Positions 15,700-22,380 of a stretch of 22,380 nt of DNA are shown here, in pieces. Both the position numbers and the translations under genes were made by a program. The notes below the pieces were generated by a model. The model searched no databases. It was given only the letters and a program-made list of their open reading frames with translations, and was not told the DNA's origin. This DNA comes from CAYJPV01 sp964547975 (lineage in GTDB: Bacteria > Acidobacteriota > Vicinamibacteria > Vicinamibacterales > JAKQTR01): assembly GCA_964547975.1 (NCBI GenBank), contig CAZJRM010000070.1, forward strand, positions 1 through 22,380, written 5' to 3'. The first letter of the stretch is position 1. Every line of letters starts with the position of its first letter.

Positions 15700-17087
15700 C
15701 CCGCCGCCCCGATGCCGTTTCGCGGCGGGACTTTCTGAAACACGCAGGGACCGGCGCGGCAGCCGCATCGGTCCTCGCGGGGTTCCCGGCCATCGTGCCG
15801 GCGTCCGTCCTGGGGCCACAGGCCCCCAGCCGGCGGATCAACATCGGCGCGATTGGTACAGGCCGCATCTCGCGCGGCCATGACATGCCCGGGGTCTGGA
15901 AGGACCCTGGCGCCCGCATCATGGCGGTCTGCGACCTCGACGCGAAACGCCTGGAAGACGCGAAGCGGCTCGTCAACGGGCACTACGCCAGGGTGACCGG
16001 CGCGCCGTACGACGGCGTGACCGGCTACGCCGACTACCGCGAGCTGCTCGCCAACAAGGATGTCGACGCCGTGGTCATCAGCACCCCTGACCACTGGCAC
16101 GCGCTGATTGCGGTGGCCGCGGCGCGGGCGGGCAAAGACATCTACATGCAGAAACCCGCCTCGCTGACCATTGCCGAAGGCCGGACGGTCTCGGACGTGG
16201 TGCGTCGCAGCGGGCGGATCTTCCAGATCGGCAGCCAGCAACGTTCGTCTCCCCAGTTCCGCTACGCCGCCGAACTCGTGCGCAACGGGCGGATCGGGAA
16301 GCTGCAGACCGTGAAGATCGGCCTGCCCGGCGATCCGTCCGGTGAAGTCGAACCGGAGATGCCCGTGCCGTCGAATCTCGACTACGACGCGTGGCTCGGG
16401 TCGACGCCGAACGTCTTCTACACCGAGAAACGTGTCCATCCGCAAGCCGACTACGGACGCCCGGGCTGGCTCCGTTGCGAGCAGTTTGGCGCGGGGATGA
16501 TCACGGGCTGGGGGTCGCATCACCTCGACTGCGCGCACTGGGCGATGGACACGGAGCACACGGGCCCCGTCGAGCTGTGGGGCACGGCGGAGTTCCCGAA
16601 GAGCGGCTTGTGGAACGTCCACGGCGCGTTCAAGACCGAGGCGCTCTACGCGAACGGTGTCCACATGATTGTCAGCGGGGACTTCCCCAACGGCATTCGT
16701 TTCGAAGGCACCGACGGCTGGATCTTCGTGTCGCGCGGCAACGAAGCCGTCACGGCGAGCGACCCGCAGTCGCGCCTCAAGGACGAACAGGCGCTTGCCG
16801 CCAGCAACCCGGCGATCATCACGTCCGTCATCGGCCCGAACGAGGTGCATCTGTACGAGAGCACGGATCACCACGGCAACTGGCTCGATTGCATCCGCTC
16901 GCGAAAGGCCCCCATCGCGCCCGTCGAAGTCGCCCACCGGTCGTGCTCCGCGTGCCTGTTACACCACATCGCGATGAAGCTGCCCCGCCGGCTGAAGTGG
17001 AATCCCGAGACCGAACGCTTCATCGGAGACGACGAAGCGAATGCGATGCTGTCTCGGGCGCAGCGGACGCCGTACGTGATCGCGTAG
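15696..17087 (+). CDS. Tat-exported Gfo/Idh/MocA family oxidoreductase
   Basis: 463 residues from GTG 15696 (GTGA overlap with the preceding stop; GGAAGGGG upstream). The N terminus is a Tat signal with SRRDFLK at 9-15 and an Ala-rich hydrophobic stretch. The Rossmann fold begins with INIGAIGTGRISRG (48-61). The family's EKP motif is present as QKP (152-154), a variant I know from exported members. The C-terminal alpha/beta domain has GAGMITGWGSHHLD. Glucose-fructose oxidoreductase is a known periplasmic, Tat-exported member that keeps its NADP tightly bound; a similar self-contained redox cycle is plausible here but the substrate is unknown. Other exported members use NAD to remove or epimerise sugar groups through 3-keto intermediates. 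It is coupled to the beta-helix protein and followed after a repeat-filled gap by GH5 and SMP-30 genes. Confidence 0.9.
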   Translation: MTRRPDAVSRRDFLKHAGTGAAAASVLAGFPAIVPASVLGPQAPSRRINIGAIGTGRISRGHDMPGVWKDPGARIMAVCDLDAKRLEDAKRLVNGHYARVTGAPYDGVTGYADYRELLANKDVDAVVISTPDHWHALIAVAAARAGKDIYMQKPASLTIAEGRTVSDVVRRSGRIFQIGSQQRSSPQFRYAAELVRNGRIGKLQTVKIGLPGDPSGEVEPEMPVPSNLDYDAWLGSTPNVFYTEKRVHPQADYGRPGWLRCEQFGAGMITGWGSHHLDCAHWAMDTEHTGPVELWGTAEFPKSGLWNVHGAFKTEALYANGVHMIVSGDFPNGIRFEGTDGWIFVSRGNEAVTASDPQSRLKDEQALAASNPAIITSVIGPNEVHLYESTDHHGNWLDCIRSRKAPIAPVEVAHRSCSACLLHHIAMKLPRRLKWNPETERFIGDDEANAMLSRAQRTPYVIA

Positions 17088-17093
17088 GGGCAT

Positions 17094-17180
17094 GGGGCTG
17101 GGGATTGGGGATTGGGGATTGGGGACTGGGGATTGGGGACTGGGGACTGGGAACTGGGGATTGGGGACTGGGCTTGGGAC
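17094..17180 (+). repeat. GGGGAYT heptamer array, G-quadruplex-prone
   Basis: About twelve units of GGGGATT/GGGGACT (with ggggct, gggaact and gggctt variants) begin seven bases after the Gfo/Idh/MocA stop codon. The repeated G3-4 runs could form G-quadruplex on the plus strand or in the mRNA. The unit resembles the heptanucleotide STRR repeats (CCCCART type) I recall from filamentous cyanobacteria. Confidence 0.9.
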
Positions 17181-17189
17181 GTGATGCGG

Positions 17190-17209
17190 GGCAGGCCTTC
17201 GGGCCTGCC
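17190..17209. other. Perfect 8-bp hairpin with TTCG tetraloop
   Basis: Stem GGCAGGCC / GGCCTGCC around a TTCG loop, closed by C-G, the exceptionally stable UUCG type in RNA. It forms the first of two adjacent hairpins. No T-run follows; it may act as a processing barrier or a repeat-family element. Confidence 0.8.
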
Positions 17210-17214
17210 TGTCA

Positions 17215-17235
17215 CGCAGGGCTGAAAGCCCTGCG
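17215..17235. other. Perfect 9-bp hairpin with GAA loop
   Basis: Stem CGCAGGGCT / AGCCCTGCG, loop GAA, five bases after the TTCG hairpin. The pair looks like a mobile intergenic (REP-like) unit; a GCAGGGCTGAAAGCCCTGC motif of this kind recurs in several bacterial genomes in my recollection. Confidence 0.75.
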
Positions 17236-17258
17236 CCACGACGGTCCGGTGACCTAAA

Positions 17259-17314
17259 GCCGAGAGCCGAGAGCCGAAAGCCGAAAGCCGAGGGCCGCGA
17301 GCCGTGAGCCGGGG
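17259..17314 (+). repeat. GCCGARA heptamer array
   Basis: Eight 7-base units (gccgaga twice, gccgaaa twice, gccgagg, gccgcga, gccgtga, gccgggg) end just before the GH5 gene. GGGGGGAA at 17311-17318, overlapping the last unit, is the likely Shine-Dalgarno for the ATG at 17327. Confidence 0.85.
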
Positions 17315-17326
17315 GGAATCACTGAG

Positions 17327-18454
17327 ATGGACCGCCGTGAGTTTCTGACACAGGCCGCGATCGTCGGCGCAGCGGTGGGATTCGGCGCCGGACCAACGTT
17401 CGCCCAGGAATCCGATCTGACCGCCGCGAGGATTCCGCGCTGGAGGGGCTTCAACCTCCAGGGGCGGTTCGCGATGCCGGATCGCCCGGCGCCCACGGGC
17501 CCGGCGTTCGACGAATTCGACTTCGCCACCATGGCGGAGTGGGGATTCGACTTCGTGCGCCTGCCCCTCAACTACTGGGCGTGGGGCGACCCGAAGGACT
17601 GGTCGGTCATCCGCGAGGCGCCGCTGAAGGAGATCGATCGCGCGATCGAACTCGGCCGCCAGTACGGCATTCACGTCAATCTCAACTTCCACCGGTGCCC
17701 CGGCTACTGCATCAACGGCCGCGAACTCGAACAGGCGGACCTGTTCACCGGCACCGCCGCCCAGCGCCAGCGCGCCGAAGAGGCCGTCGTCTTGCACTGG
17801 CAGGCGTTTGCGAGACGCTACAAGGGCATCCCGAATCGCCGCGTCAGTTTCGACCTCATCAACGAGCCGCCGAAGATGCGGTCCTACGAGGGGTATCTCG
17901 AAGAACGGTACGTCGAGATCGTCACACGACTTGTCGCGGCGATTCGAGAGGTGGATCCCGGCCGGCTCATCGTGGCCGACGGGATCAACATCGGCCAGTC
18001 ACCGGTGATGGGCATCGCGGGACTCGGCATCGTCCAGAGCACCCGCGGGTATCTCCCGAAGGCGGTCAGCCACTACACGGCCACGTGGGTCCCGGCCGAC
18101 GAATTCGAGTCCACGCTCCTTCCGACCTGGCCGTTGAAGGACGCCAAGGGCGACGTCTGGGACAAGGCGCGCCTCCATCGCGAGTACATCGAGCCGTACC
18201 GGCCGCTCGTCGCCCGCGGCGTGCAGGTGCACGTCGGCGAATGGGGCTGCTTCAACAGGACGCCGCACGCCGTCGCACTCGCGTGGATGGCCGACAGCCT
18301 GTCGCTCTGGAAGGACGCCGGCTGGGGCTTCTCGCTCTGGAACCTGCGCGGGTCGTTCGGCGTGCTCGACAGCGGGCGTGACGATGTGACGTACGAAGAG
18401 TACAAGGGACACAAACTCGACAGGCGCATGCTGGAACTGCTGCGCCAGTCATGA
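17327..18454 (+). CDS. Tat-exported glycoside hydrolase family 5 (endoglucanase/mannanase type)
   Basis: 375 residues. The N terminus MDRREFLTQAA is a Tat signal with RR at 3-4, ending near FAQE (residue 28). The GH5 barrel follows: GFNLQGRF at the first strand, FVRLPLNYWAW (77-87), His 122 after strand 3 (NFHRCPGY), the acid/base Glu 180 in DLINEPP, His 249-Tyr 250 (SHYTAT) and the nucleophile Glu 305 in VHVGEWGC. All classical GH5 residues are present, so an active retaining enzyme is expected. Specificity (cellulose, mannan, xyloglucan or glucan) cannot be decided from this alone. Tat rather than Sec export implies folding before export. The stop overlaps the next ATG by four bases (ATGA), coupling it to the SMP-30-like gene. 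The gap in front carries repeats and no clear promoter. Confidence 0.92.
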   Translation: MDRREFLTQAAIVGAAVGFGAGPTFAQESDLTAARIPRWRGFNLQGRFAMPDRPAPTGPAFDEFDFATMAEWGFDFVRLPLNYWAWGDPKDWSVIREAPLKEIDRAIELGRQYGIHVNLNFHRCPGYCINGRELEQADLFTGTAAQRQRAEEAVVLHWQAFARRYKGIPNRRVSFDLINEPPKMRSYEGYLEERYVEIVTRLVAAIREVDPGRLIVADGINIGQSPVMGIAGLGIVQSTRGYLPKAVSHYTATWVPADEFESTLLPTWPLKDAKGDVWDKARLHREYIEPYRPLVARGVQVHVGEWGCFNRTPHAVALAWMADSLSLWKDAGWGFSLWNLRGSFGVLDSGRDDVTYEEYKGHKLDRRMLELLRQS

Positions 18455-19374
18455 GGCACGGTATGCACCATCCTGCGTCGGTCCTGCCCCTGTTCGTCGC
18501 CGCCCTGGTCGTCGTGGTGGCGGTCGCGTCCGCCCAGACGCCGGCCACCGTCATCGCGCCGGGTGCCGGGCTCCAGAAACTCGCCGGCGGGTTTTCGTTC
18601 ACCGAAGGGCCCACGAGCGACACGGACGGTAACGTCTACTTCACGGATCAGCCGAACGACAGGATCCTGAAGTGGAGCGTCGACGGCGTGCTGAGCACGT
18701 TCATGCAGCCGGCCGGCCGCGCCAACGGGATGTACTTCGACGCGAAGGGCCGGCTGATCGTCTGCGCCGACCAGAAGACCGAGTTGTGGGCGGTGTCCAC
18801 GGACGGGGCGAAGACGTCCCTGCTTTCGTCCTACGACGGCAAGGCGCTGAACGGCCCGAATGACGTGTGGGCCCATCCGTCGGGGGCAGTCTATTTCACC
18901 GACCCGTTCTACAAACGCCCATGGTGGAACCACGACACACCACCGCAGCCCGTACAGGGAGTCTACCGGCGCGCGGCCGACGGAACCGTCACACGCCTCG
19001 TCGACGACTTCGTCAAGCCCAACGGCATCATCGGGACGCCCGACGGCAACACGCTCTACGTCGCGGACATCGGCGCGAGCAAGACGTACGTGTTCGACAT
19101 CCAGCCCGACGGCCGCCTCGTGAACCGCCGGTTGTTCTGCGAGTCTGGATCGGACGGGATGACGCTGGACGCGGAAGGGCGGCTCTACCTGACCGGCAAG
19201 GGTGTGATGGTGTTCGACAAGGAGGGACGCCTCGCCGAGCGCATTGACGTCCCGGAACCCTGGACGGCCAACGTCAGCTTCGGCGGCCGGGACCACCAGA
19301 CGTTGTTCATCACCGCGAGCACGGGGCTCTACGCGGTGAAACTGCGCGTGAAGGGCGCGAATCCGGCGAAATGA
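18451..19374 (+). CDS. Secreted SMP-30/gluconolactonase-like beta-propeller protein
   Basis: 307 residues with a Sec signal peptide (1-28, LPLFVAALVVVVAVASAQ). Six-bladed propeller repeats follow. The metal site of the SMP-30/gluconolactonase/LRE family is complete: Glu 52 (SFTEGP), Asn 137 (LNGPNDVW), Asn 191 (VKPNGI) and Asp 235 (GSDGMTLD). The family hydrolyses sugar lactones such as glucono-1,5-lactone with a divalent cation. It is coupled to GH5 and in the same gene run as a Tat-exported Gfo/Idh/MocA enzyme, which fits periplasmic oxidation of a released sugar to a lactone followed by ring opening. It could also act on another lactone. A small hairpin follows the stop codon. Confidence 0.9.
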   Translation: MRHGMHHPASVLPLFVAALVVVVAVASAQTPATVIAPGAGLQKLAGGFSFTEGPTSDTDGNVYFTDQPNDRILKWSVDGVLSTFMQPAGRANGMYFDAKGRLIVCADQKTELWAVSTDGAKTSLLSSYDGKALNGPNDVWAHPSGAVYFTDPFYKRPWWNHDTPPQPVQGVYRRAADGTVTRLVDDFVKPNGIIGTPDGNTLYVADIGASKTYVFDIQPDGRLVNRRLFCESGSDGMTLDAEGRLYLTGKGVMVFDKEGRLAERIDVPEPWTANVSFGGRDHQTLFITASTGLYAVKLRVKGANPAK

Positions 19375-19386
19375 CGGCAACGGCGT

Positions 19387-19400
19387 CCGGCTGAAGCCGG
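19387..19400. terminator. Possible bidirectional hairpin between convergent genes
   Basis: CCGGC-TGAA-GCCGG, 5-6 bp stem in the 32-base gap between the SMP-30-like and aldo/keto reductase stop codons. No T-run on either strand, so intrinsic termination would be weak. Confidence 0.35.
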
Positions 19401-19406
19401 CCCGGA

Positions 19407-20306
19407 TCACACTCGCGCGACTCTGCGGACGCGCGCGGCGAGGTCGTCCACTTCCGCGAGGCTTTCGCAGCCGACGTTCAGCACATCCACGCACCCGAGC
19501 GTCAGCGCGAACTTCACCGACGCGTCCCGCCGCTCATCATCGTCTCGCAGGCGTCCTTCGCCCATGATCTTCATGCCGACGACGCCCTTGCCGGCGTCGT
19601 GGATCCTGCGGAGCACGGGCACGACGACGTCGGGTTGGCCGTCCATGCTCATGCCGTACGGGTTGATACGCGCGTGCACGGATTCAACCCACGGTTCGGC
19701 GGCTGCGGCTTCGAGGGCGGCGAGCGAGTGGCACGAGACGCCGAGCGCGCGAATCTGGCCTTTCGCCTTCATCGCCGAGAGCAGGTCCATCTGGCGGCGC
19801 AGTTCGGCGGGCCAGGTGGGCGAGGTCACGCAGTGCAGGAGCACCAGGTCGATGTAGTCGGTCGAGAGTTCGCGGAGGAACCGCCGGACGGCGACGTCCG
19901 CGTCCGGCCGTTCGGGCTCGGGAAGGCCGCCTTTCATCCACCAGACCTTCGTGACGATCTGGAACGCGTCGCGCTTGATGCCCTTCAAGGCGGGGACGAC
20001 GTACGGATGCGTGCCGTAGAGGTCGGCGAGGTCGAACAGGCGGGTCCCGCGATCGAACGCGCCGCGGATCAGCCGTTCGAAGGTGTCCTTGCCGAGCCGC
20101 GTGTGGTTCGACGCGCGGTTGCCGCCGCGCATGCCGGTGCCGAGACAGAAACGCGACACCTTCAGTGACGTGCGCCCGAGCGGCACGAGTTCGTACGGGT
20201 CGAAGAACGACGCGCGTGGCCGCGCCGATGCGAGCGTCGGTGCCACGAGCAGGCCGCCGACGCCGAGAGTGGTGCGATGGAGGAATTCGCGGCGTCGCAG
20301 TTTCAT
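19407..20306 (-). CDS. Tat-exported aldo/keto reductase
   Basis: 299 residues. The N terminus MKLRRREFLHRTTLGVGGLL is a Tat signal with RRREFL. The aldo/keto reductase (beta/alpha)8 barrel then shows the catalytic tetrad: Asp 92 (FDLADLYG), Tyr 97, Lys 120 (IVTKVWW) and His 158 (LVLLHCV). Later strands GQIRALGVSCH and INPYGMSMDG are typical. It reduces or oxidises a carbonyl/alcohol with NAD(P)H; a Tat-exported member would need cofactor loaded before export. It converges on the SMP-30-like gene and is divergent from manD. The ATG lies only 8 bases from a perfect -10 box, so the mRNA may be leaderless. Substrate unknown; a sugar or aldonate of the local pathway is possible. Confidence 0.88.
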   Translation of the reverse strand: MKLRRREFLHRTTLGVGGLLVAPTLASARPRASFFDPYELVPLGRTSLKVSRFCLGTGMRGGNRASNHTRLGKDTFERLIRGAFDRGTRLFDLADLYGTHPYVVPALKGIKRDAFQIVTKVWWMKGGLPEPERPDADVAVRRFLRELSTDYIDLVLLHCVTSPTWPAELRRQMDLLSAMKAKGQIRALGVSCHSLAALEAAAAEPWVESVHARINPYGMSMDGQPDVVVPVLRRIHDAGKGVVGMKIMGEGRLRDDDERRDASVKFALTLGCVDVLNVGCESLAEVDDLAARVRRVARV

Positions 20307-20313
20307 CGCACGG

Positions 20314-20320
20314 TATTATA
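20314..20320. promoter_or_regulatory. Overlapping divergent -10 elements between aldo/keto reductase and manD
   Basis: TATAAT on the minus strand (20315-20320), a perfect consensus, overlaps TATTAT on the plus strand (20314-20319). The minus box ends 8 bases before the reductase ATG. No convincing -35 is seen for either direction, so activation or an alternative sigma factor may be needed. Confidence 0.5.
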
Positions 20321-20384
20321 GCCGCGCCATCAGGGCCTGGGTGTGACGTCCCTCGACCGACGCGCCCTGGCGCAGGAGTCGATC

Positions 20385-21590
20385 ATGAAGATCACAGCAG
20401 GTCACGTCTTCGTCTGCAGTCCGGGCCGCAACTTCGTCACGCTCCGCCTGGATACGGAAGACGGGATTTCGGGTCTGGGTGACGCCACGCTGAACGGGCG
20501 GGAACTTGCGGTGGCCAGTTACCTCAACGACCACCTGCTCCCGTTGCTCGAAGGCCGTGACGCGCGCCGGATCGAAGACACCTGGCAGTTCCTCTACAAG
20601 AGCGCGTACTGGCGCCGGGGACCGGTCACGATGACGGCCATCGCGGCCGTGGACATGGCGCTCTGGGATATCAAGGCCAAGTCGTTGAACGTTCCGCTGT
20701 ACCAGTTGCTGGGCGGGGCGTCCCGCGACGCCGTTCTCGTGTACGGCCATGCCAGCGGCGCAACCCTCGACGCGGCCGTCGAGGCGGTCGGTCGGTACCA
20801 GGCGAAGGGGTACAAGGCCATTCGCGCGCAGTGTGCCGTTCCGGGCGTCTCGCACGCGTACGGCATCGGCTCCGGCGACCACTACGAGCCGGCGAAGCCC
20901 GGCCTGGCCCCGGAAGAACGCTGGGATTCCGACCGCTACCTGCACTTCGCCCCGACGCTGTTCGAGCGGCTCCGGGCCGAGTTCGGGCCGGACCTGCACC
21001 TGCTGCACGACGTGCACCACCGGCTGACGCCGATCGAGGCAGCGCGGCTCGGCCGGTCGCTCGAACCGCATCACCTCTTCTGGATGGAAGACCCGACGCC
21101 CGCGGAGGACCAGGAGCGGTTCCGGCTGATTCGGCACCACACGACGACGCCGATTGCCGTCGGCGAGGTGTTCAATTCGATTTTCGACTGTCAGACGCTC
21201 ATCGAGCGTCAGTACATCGACTACATCCGGTCGACGGTCACGCACGCGGGGGGCATCACGCACCTGCGGAAGATTGCGGCGCTCGGCGAACTGCACCAGG
21301 TGCGGACCGGTTGCCACGGGGCGACGGACCTGAGCCCGGTGAGCCTGGCGGCGGCACTGCACTTCGACCTGAGTGTGCACAATTTCGGCATTCAGGAGTA
21401 CATGCCGCACTCGGCGGACACCGATCGAGTGTTTGCGCGTACATACACATTCCAGGACGGGGTCATGCACCCTGGAGACGCCCCGGGCCTCGGAATTTCT
21501 TTCGATGACCAATTAGCTCGGCAATTCCCTTACCAGCGCGCCTATTTACCCTTCGCAAGGCTCTCGGACGGTTCCGCGCACGATTGGTAA
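20385..21590 (+). CDS. manD: D-mannonate dehydratase, enolase superfamily ManD type
   Basis: 401 residues from ATG 20385 (AGGAG upstream, and MKITAGHVFVCSPGRNFVTL is the family N terminus; the open frame to 20343 is not conserved). It dehydrates D-mannonate to 2-keto-3-deoxygluconate in the cytoplasm, the step after fructuronate reductase in glucuronate catabolism. Visible residues agree with characterised ManD: Arg 147 and Tyr 159 in the loop IRAQ...HAYG, Mg2+ ligands Asp 209 (LLHDVHH), Glu 235 (FWMEDPTP) and Glu 261 (VGEVFNS), His 211 and His 311 (TGCHGATD). Ala 313 takes the position where, as I recall, Ala marks efficient mannonate dehydratases and Pro low-activity or gluconate-acting ones. 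Length is the family norm. It suggests uronic acid release, as from glucuronoxylan. The 3' end uses more AT-rich codons (TTA Leu) than the rest. Confidence 0.92.
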   Translation: MKITAGHVFVCSPGRNFVTLRLDTEDGISGLGDATLNGRELAVASYLNDHLLPLLEGRDARRIEDTWQFLYKSAYWRRGPVTMTAIAAVDMALWDIKAKSLNVPLYQLLGGASRDAVLVYGHASGATLDAAVEAVGRYQAKGYKAIRAQCAVPGVSHAYGIGSGDHYEPAKPGLAPEERWDSDRYLHFAPTLFERLRAEFGPDLHLLHDVHHRLTPIEAARLGRSLEPHHLFWMEDPTPAEDQERFRLIRHHTTTPIAVGEVFNSIFDCQTLIERQYIDYIRSTVTHAGGITHLRKIAALGELHQVRTGCHGATDLSPVSLAAALHFDLSVHNFGIQEYMPHSADTDRVFARTYTFQDGVMHPGDAPGLGISFDDQLARQFPYQRAYLPFARLSDGSAHDW

Positions 21591-21631
21591 GACCTACAGC
21601 GTTCGGAACAAAAACAAACTCGGCCCAACCG

Positions 21632-21661
21632 GTTGTGGCCCCCGCCAAATGGGGCCACAAC
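21632..21661. other. Perfect 11-bp inverted repeat upstream of the receptor promoter
   Basis: GTTGTGGCCCC (21632-21642) and GGGGCCACAAC (21651-21661), 8-base loop. It begins 42 bases after the manD stop and ends 5 bases before the receptor -35 box. It could be a manD terminator (though no T-run) or an operator/activator site for the receptor. Confidence 0.7.
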
Positions 21662-21666
21662 AACAT

Positions 21667-21695
21667 TTGACTTCCCACGGAGGAGGGAGTATAAG
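21667..21695 (+). promoter_or_regulatory. Promoter of the TonB-dependent receptor gene
   Basis: -35 TTGACT (21667-21672), 17-base spacer, -10 TATAAG (21690-21695); predicted start near 21702. The resulting leader of about 80 bases begins with a TTTGTTA element (21703-21709) and a GTTCG/CGAAC dyad (21712-21726), then has AGGAGGAGGG before the ATG. Confidence 0.7.
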
Positions 21696-21781
21696 AAGGC
21701 CGTTTGTTACTGTTCGTGTCCCGAACTAACACGTCGAAATGCCCCGCTCACAGTGGTAGTGACTTCAGGAGGAGGGTTTGT

Positions 21782-22380
21782 ATGTCTGGCTTCCATCGTC
21801 TCCGGCAGATGCTCGTGAGCGTGGCGCTAGCTGCGGCGTTTTGTCTCGCCGCGGGCGTCCCGCTCTTCGCGCAGACCACCAGCGCATCCGTGGCTGGTAT
21901 CGTGAAGGACGCCCAGGGCGGCGTGCTTCCAGGCGCATCCGTCACGTTGGTGTCTGAAACTCAGGGCACCGAATCCAGCGTGGTTACCGATGAAACCGGT
22001 AACTTCCTGTTCCCGTACGTGCGGCCCGACAGCTACACGCTGAAGGTCGTTCTCGAAGGATTCCAGACGATTCAGCGTCCCAAGCTGGTCGTCAACGCGA
22101 ACGACCGCCTGTCGGCGGGCACGTTCACCCTGACCATCGGGCAGTTGAGCGAAAGCATCACCGTCACCGGCGCGGCAAACGACATTCAGCTGCGGTCTGG
22201 TGAACGCGCTTTCACTCTGCAGACCTCGACCATTCAGAACATCGCCGTCAACGGCCGCAGCTTCTTCGGCCTCGCGGCTCTCGTGCCTGGCGTCGTCACC
22301 AACTCCGACACGCCGACCCAGGTCAGCAACCTGAACGCGAACGGCCAGCGGTCGAATTCGAACAACATGACGATCGACGG
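21782..22380 (+). CDS. TonB-dependent receptor with carboxypeptidase-regulatory-like domain (3' partial)
   Basis: The frame is open from ATG 21782 to the window edge (199 codons visible), with a strong AGGAGGAGGG Shine-Dalgarno. Residues 1-31 are a signal peptide (MLVSVALAAAFCLAAG...LFAQ). Residues about 35-115 form a carboxypeptidase-regulatory-like/CnaB-type beta sandwich (SVAGIVKDAQGGVLPGASVTL, DETGNFLFPYVRPDSYTL). SESITVTG near 117-126 looks like a TonB box, and the plug domain begins after it (INVxGR-like NIAVNGRSFFGLAALVPGV, NANGQRSNSNNMTIDG). This is the Oar-like receptor layout very common in Acidobacteriota. It would sit in the outer membrane and import oligosaccharides of the locus using TonB energy. 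No SusD-like partner is seen before the window ends. Confidence 0.92.
   Translation, partial: MSGFHRLRQMLVSVALAAAFCLAAGVPLFAQTTSASVAGIVKDAQGGVLPGASVTLVSETQGTESSVVTDETGNFLFPYVRPDSYTLKVVLEGFQTIQRPKLVVNANDRLSAGTFTLTIGQLSESITVTGAANDIQLRSGERAFTLQTSTIQNIAVNGRSFFGLAALVPGVVTNSDTPTQVSNLNANGQRSNSNNMTID

Noticed and set aside
13882..15819. Minus-strand open frame of 645 codons
   Set aside because: Shadow of the beta-helix gene; no motif and no promoter or Shine-Dalgarno.
15696..17087. QKP in place of EKP as an inactivating change in the Gfo/Idh/MocA protein
   Set aside because: The Lys needed for catalysis is retained and QKP is seen in other exported members, as I recall.
17094..17314. CRISPR array
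   Set aside because: Units are 7 bases with no unique spacers; these are tandem heptamer repeats.

Overview
The window is GC-rich Gram-negative chromosomal DNA that reads as a plant-polysaccharide utilisation locus, probably from Acidobacteriota (Vicinamibacteria-like). Supporting signs are a TonB receptor with an N-terminal carboxypeptidase-regulatory-like domain and no SusD partner in view, several Tat-exported oxidoreductases, and G-rich heptamer repeats between genes. The phylum call is inference from gene content and style; no rRNA or marker gene is present.

Layout. Positions 1-698: end of a plus-strand SDR dehydrogenase. 2976-688 (minus): a ROK-family repressor followed by a URO-D-superfamily protein, with a good promoter and a candidate operator in front. 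3178-10360 (plus): probable operon of an NAD-dependent epimerase/dehydratase, a GH9 enzyme, a secreted TIM-barrel-like protein of unknown function, and a second, larger GH9 enzyme. 13664-10383 (minus): a secreted GH8-GH16 fusion followed by a small secreted NTF2-like protein. 13843-17087 (plus): a secreted beta-helix protein translationally coupled to a Tat-exported Gfo/Idh/MocA oxidoreductase. 17327-19374 (plus): a Tat-exported GH5 glucanase coupled to a secreted SMP-30/gluconolactonase-like protein. 20306-19407 (minus): a Tat-exported aldo/keto reductase. 20385-21590 (plus): D-mannonate dehydratase. 21782-end (plus): start of a TonB-dependent receptor.

Likely joint role. The receptor would import oligosaccharides. 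GH9, GH5, GH8 and GH16 enzymes would cut beta-1,4-glucan, xylo-oligosaccharide and beta-1,3/1,4-glucan. The exported oxidoreductases and lactonase could oxidise released sugars in the periplasm. ManD, with the SDR, points to hexuronate/mannonate catabolism, as expected for glucuronoxylan. The ROK protein is the obvious local regulator. TTTGTT-containing dyads lie just downstream of two predicted start points (its own gene and GH8-GH16), and a TTTGTT element lies at the start of the receptor transcript.

Non-coding content. No intergenic gap exceeds 300 bases. The larger gaps are 2977-3177 (promoters and operator), 13665-13842 (divergent promoter region), 17088-17326 (two heptamer arrays and two perfect hairpins) and 21591-21781 (hairpin, promoter and 5' leader). 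I see no tRNA, rRNA, CRISPR array, insertion sequence or integrase.
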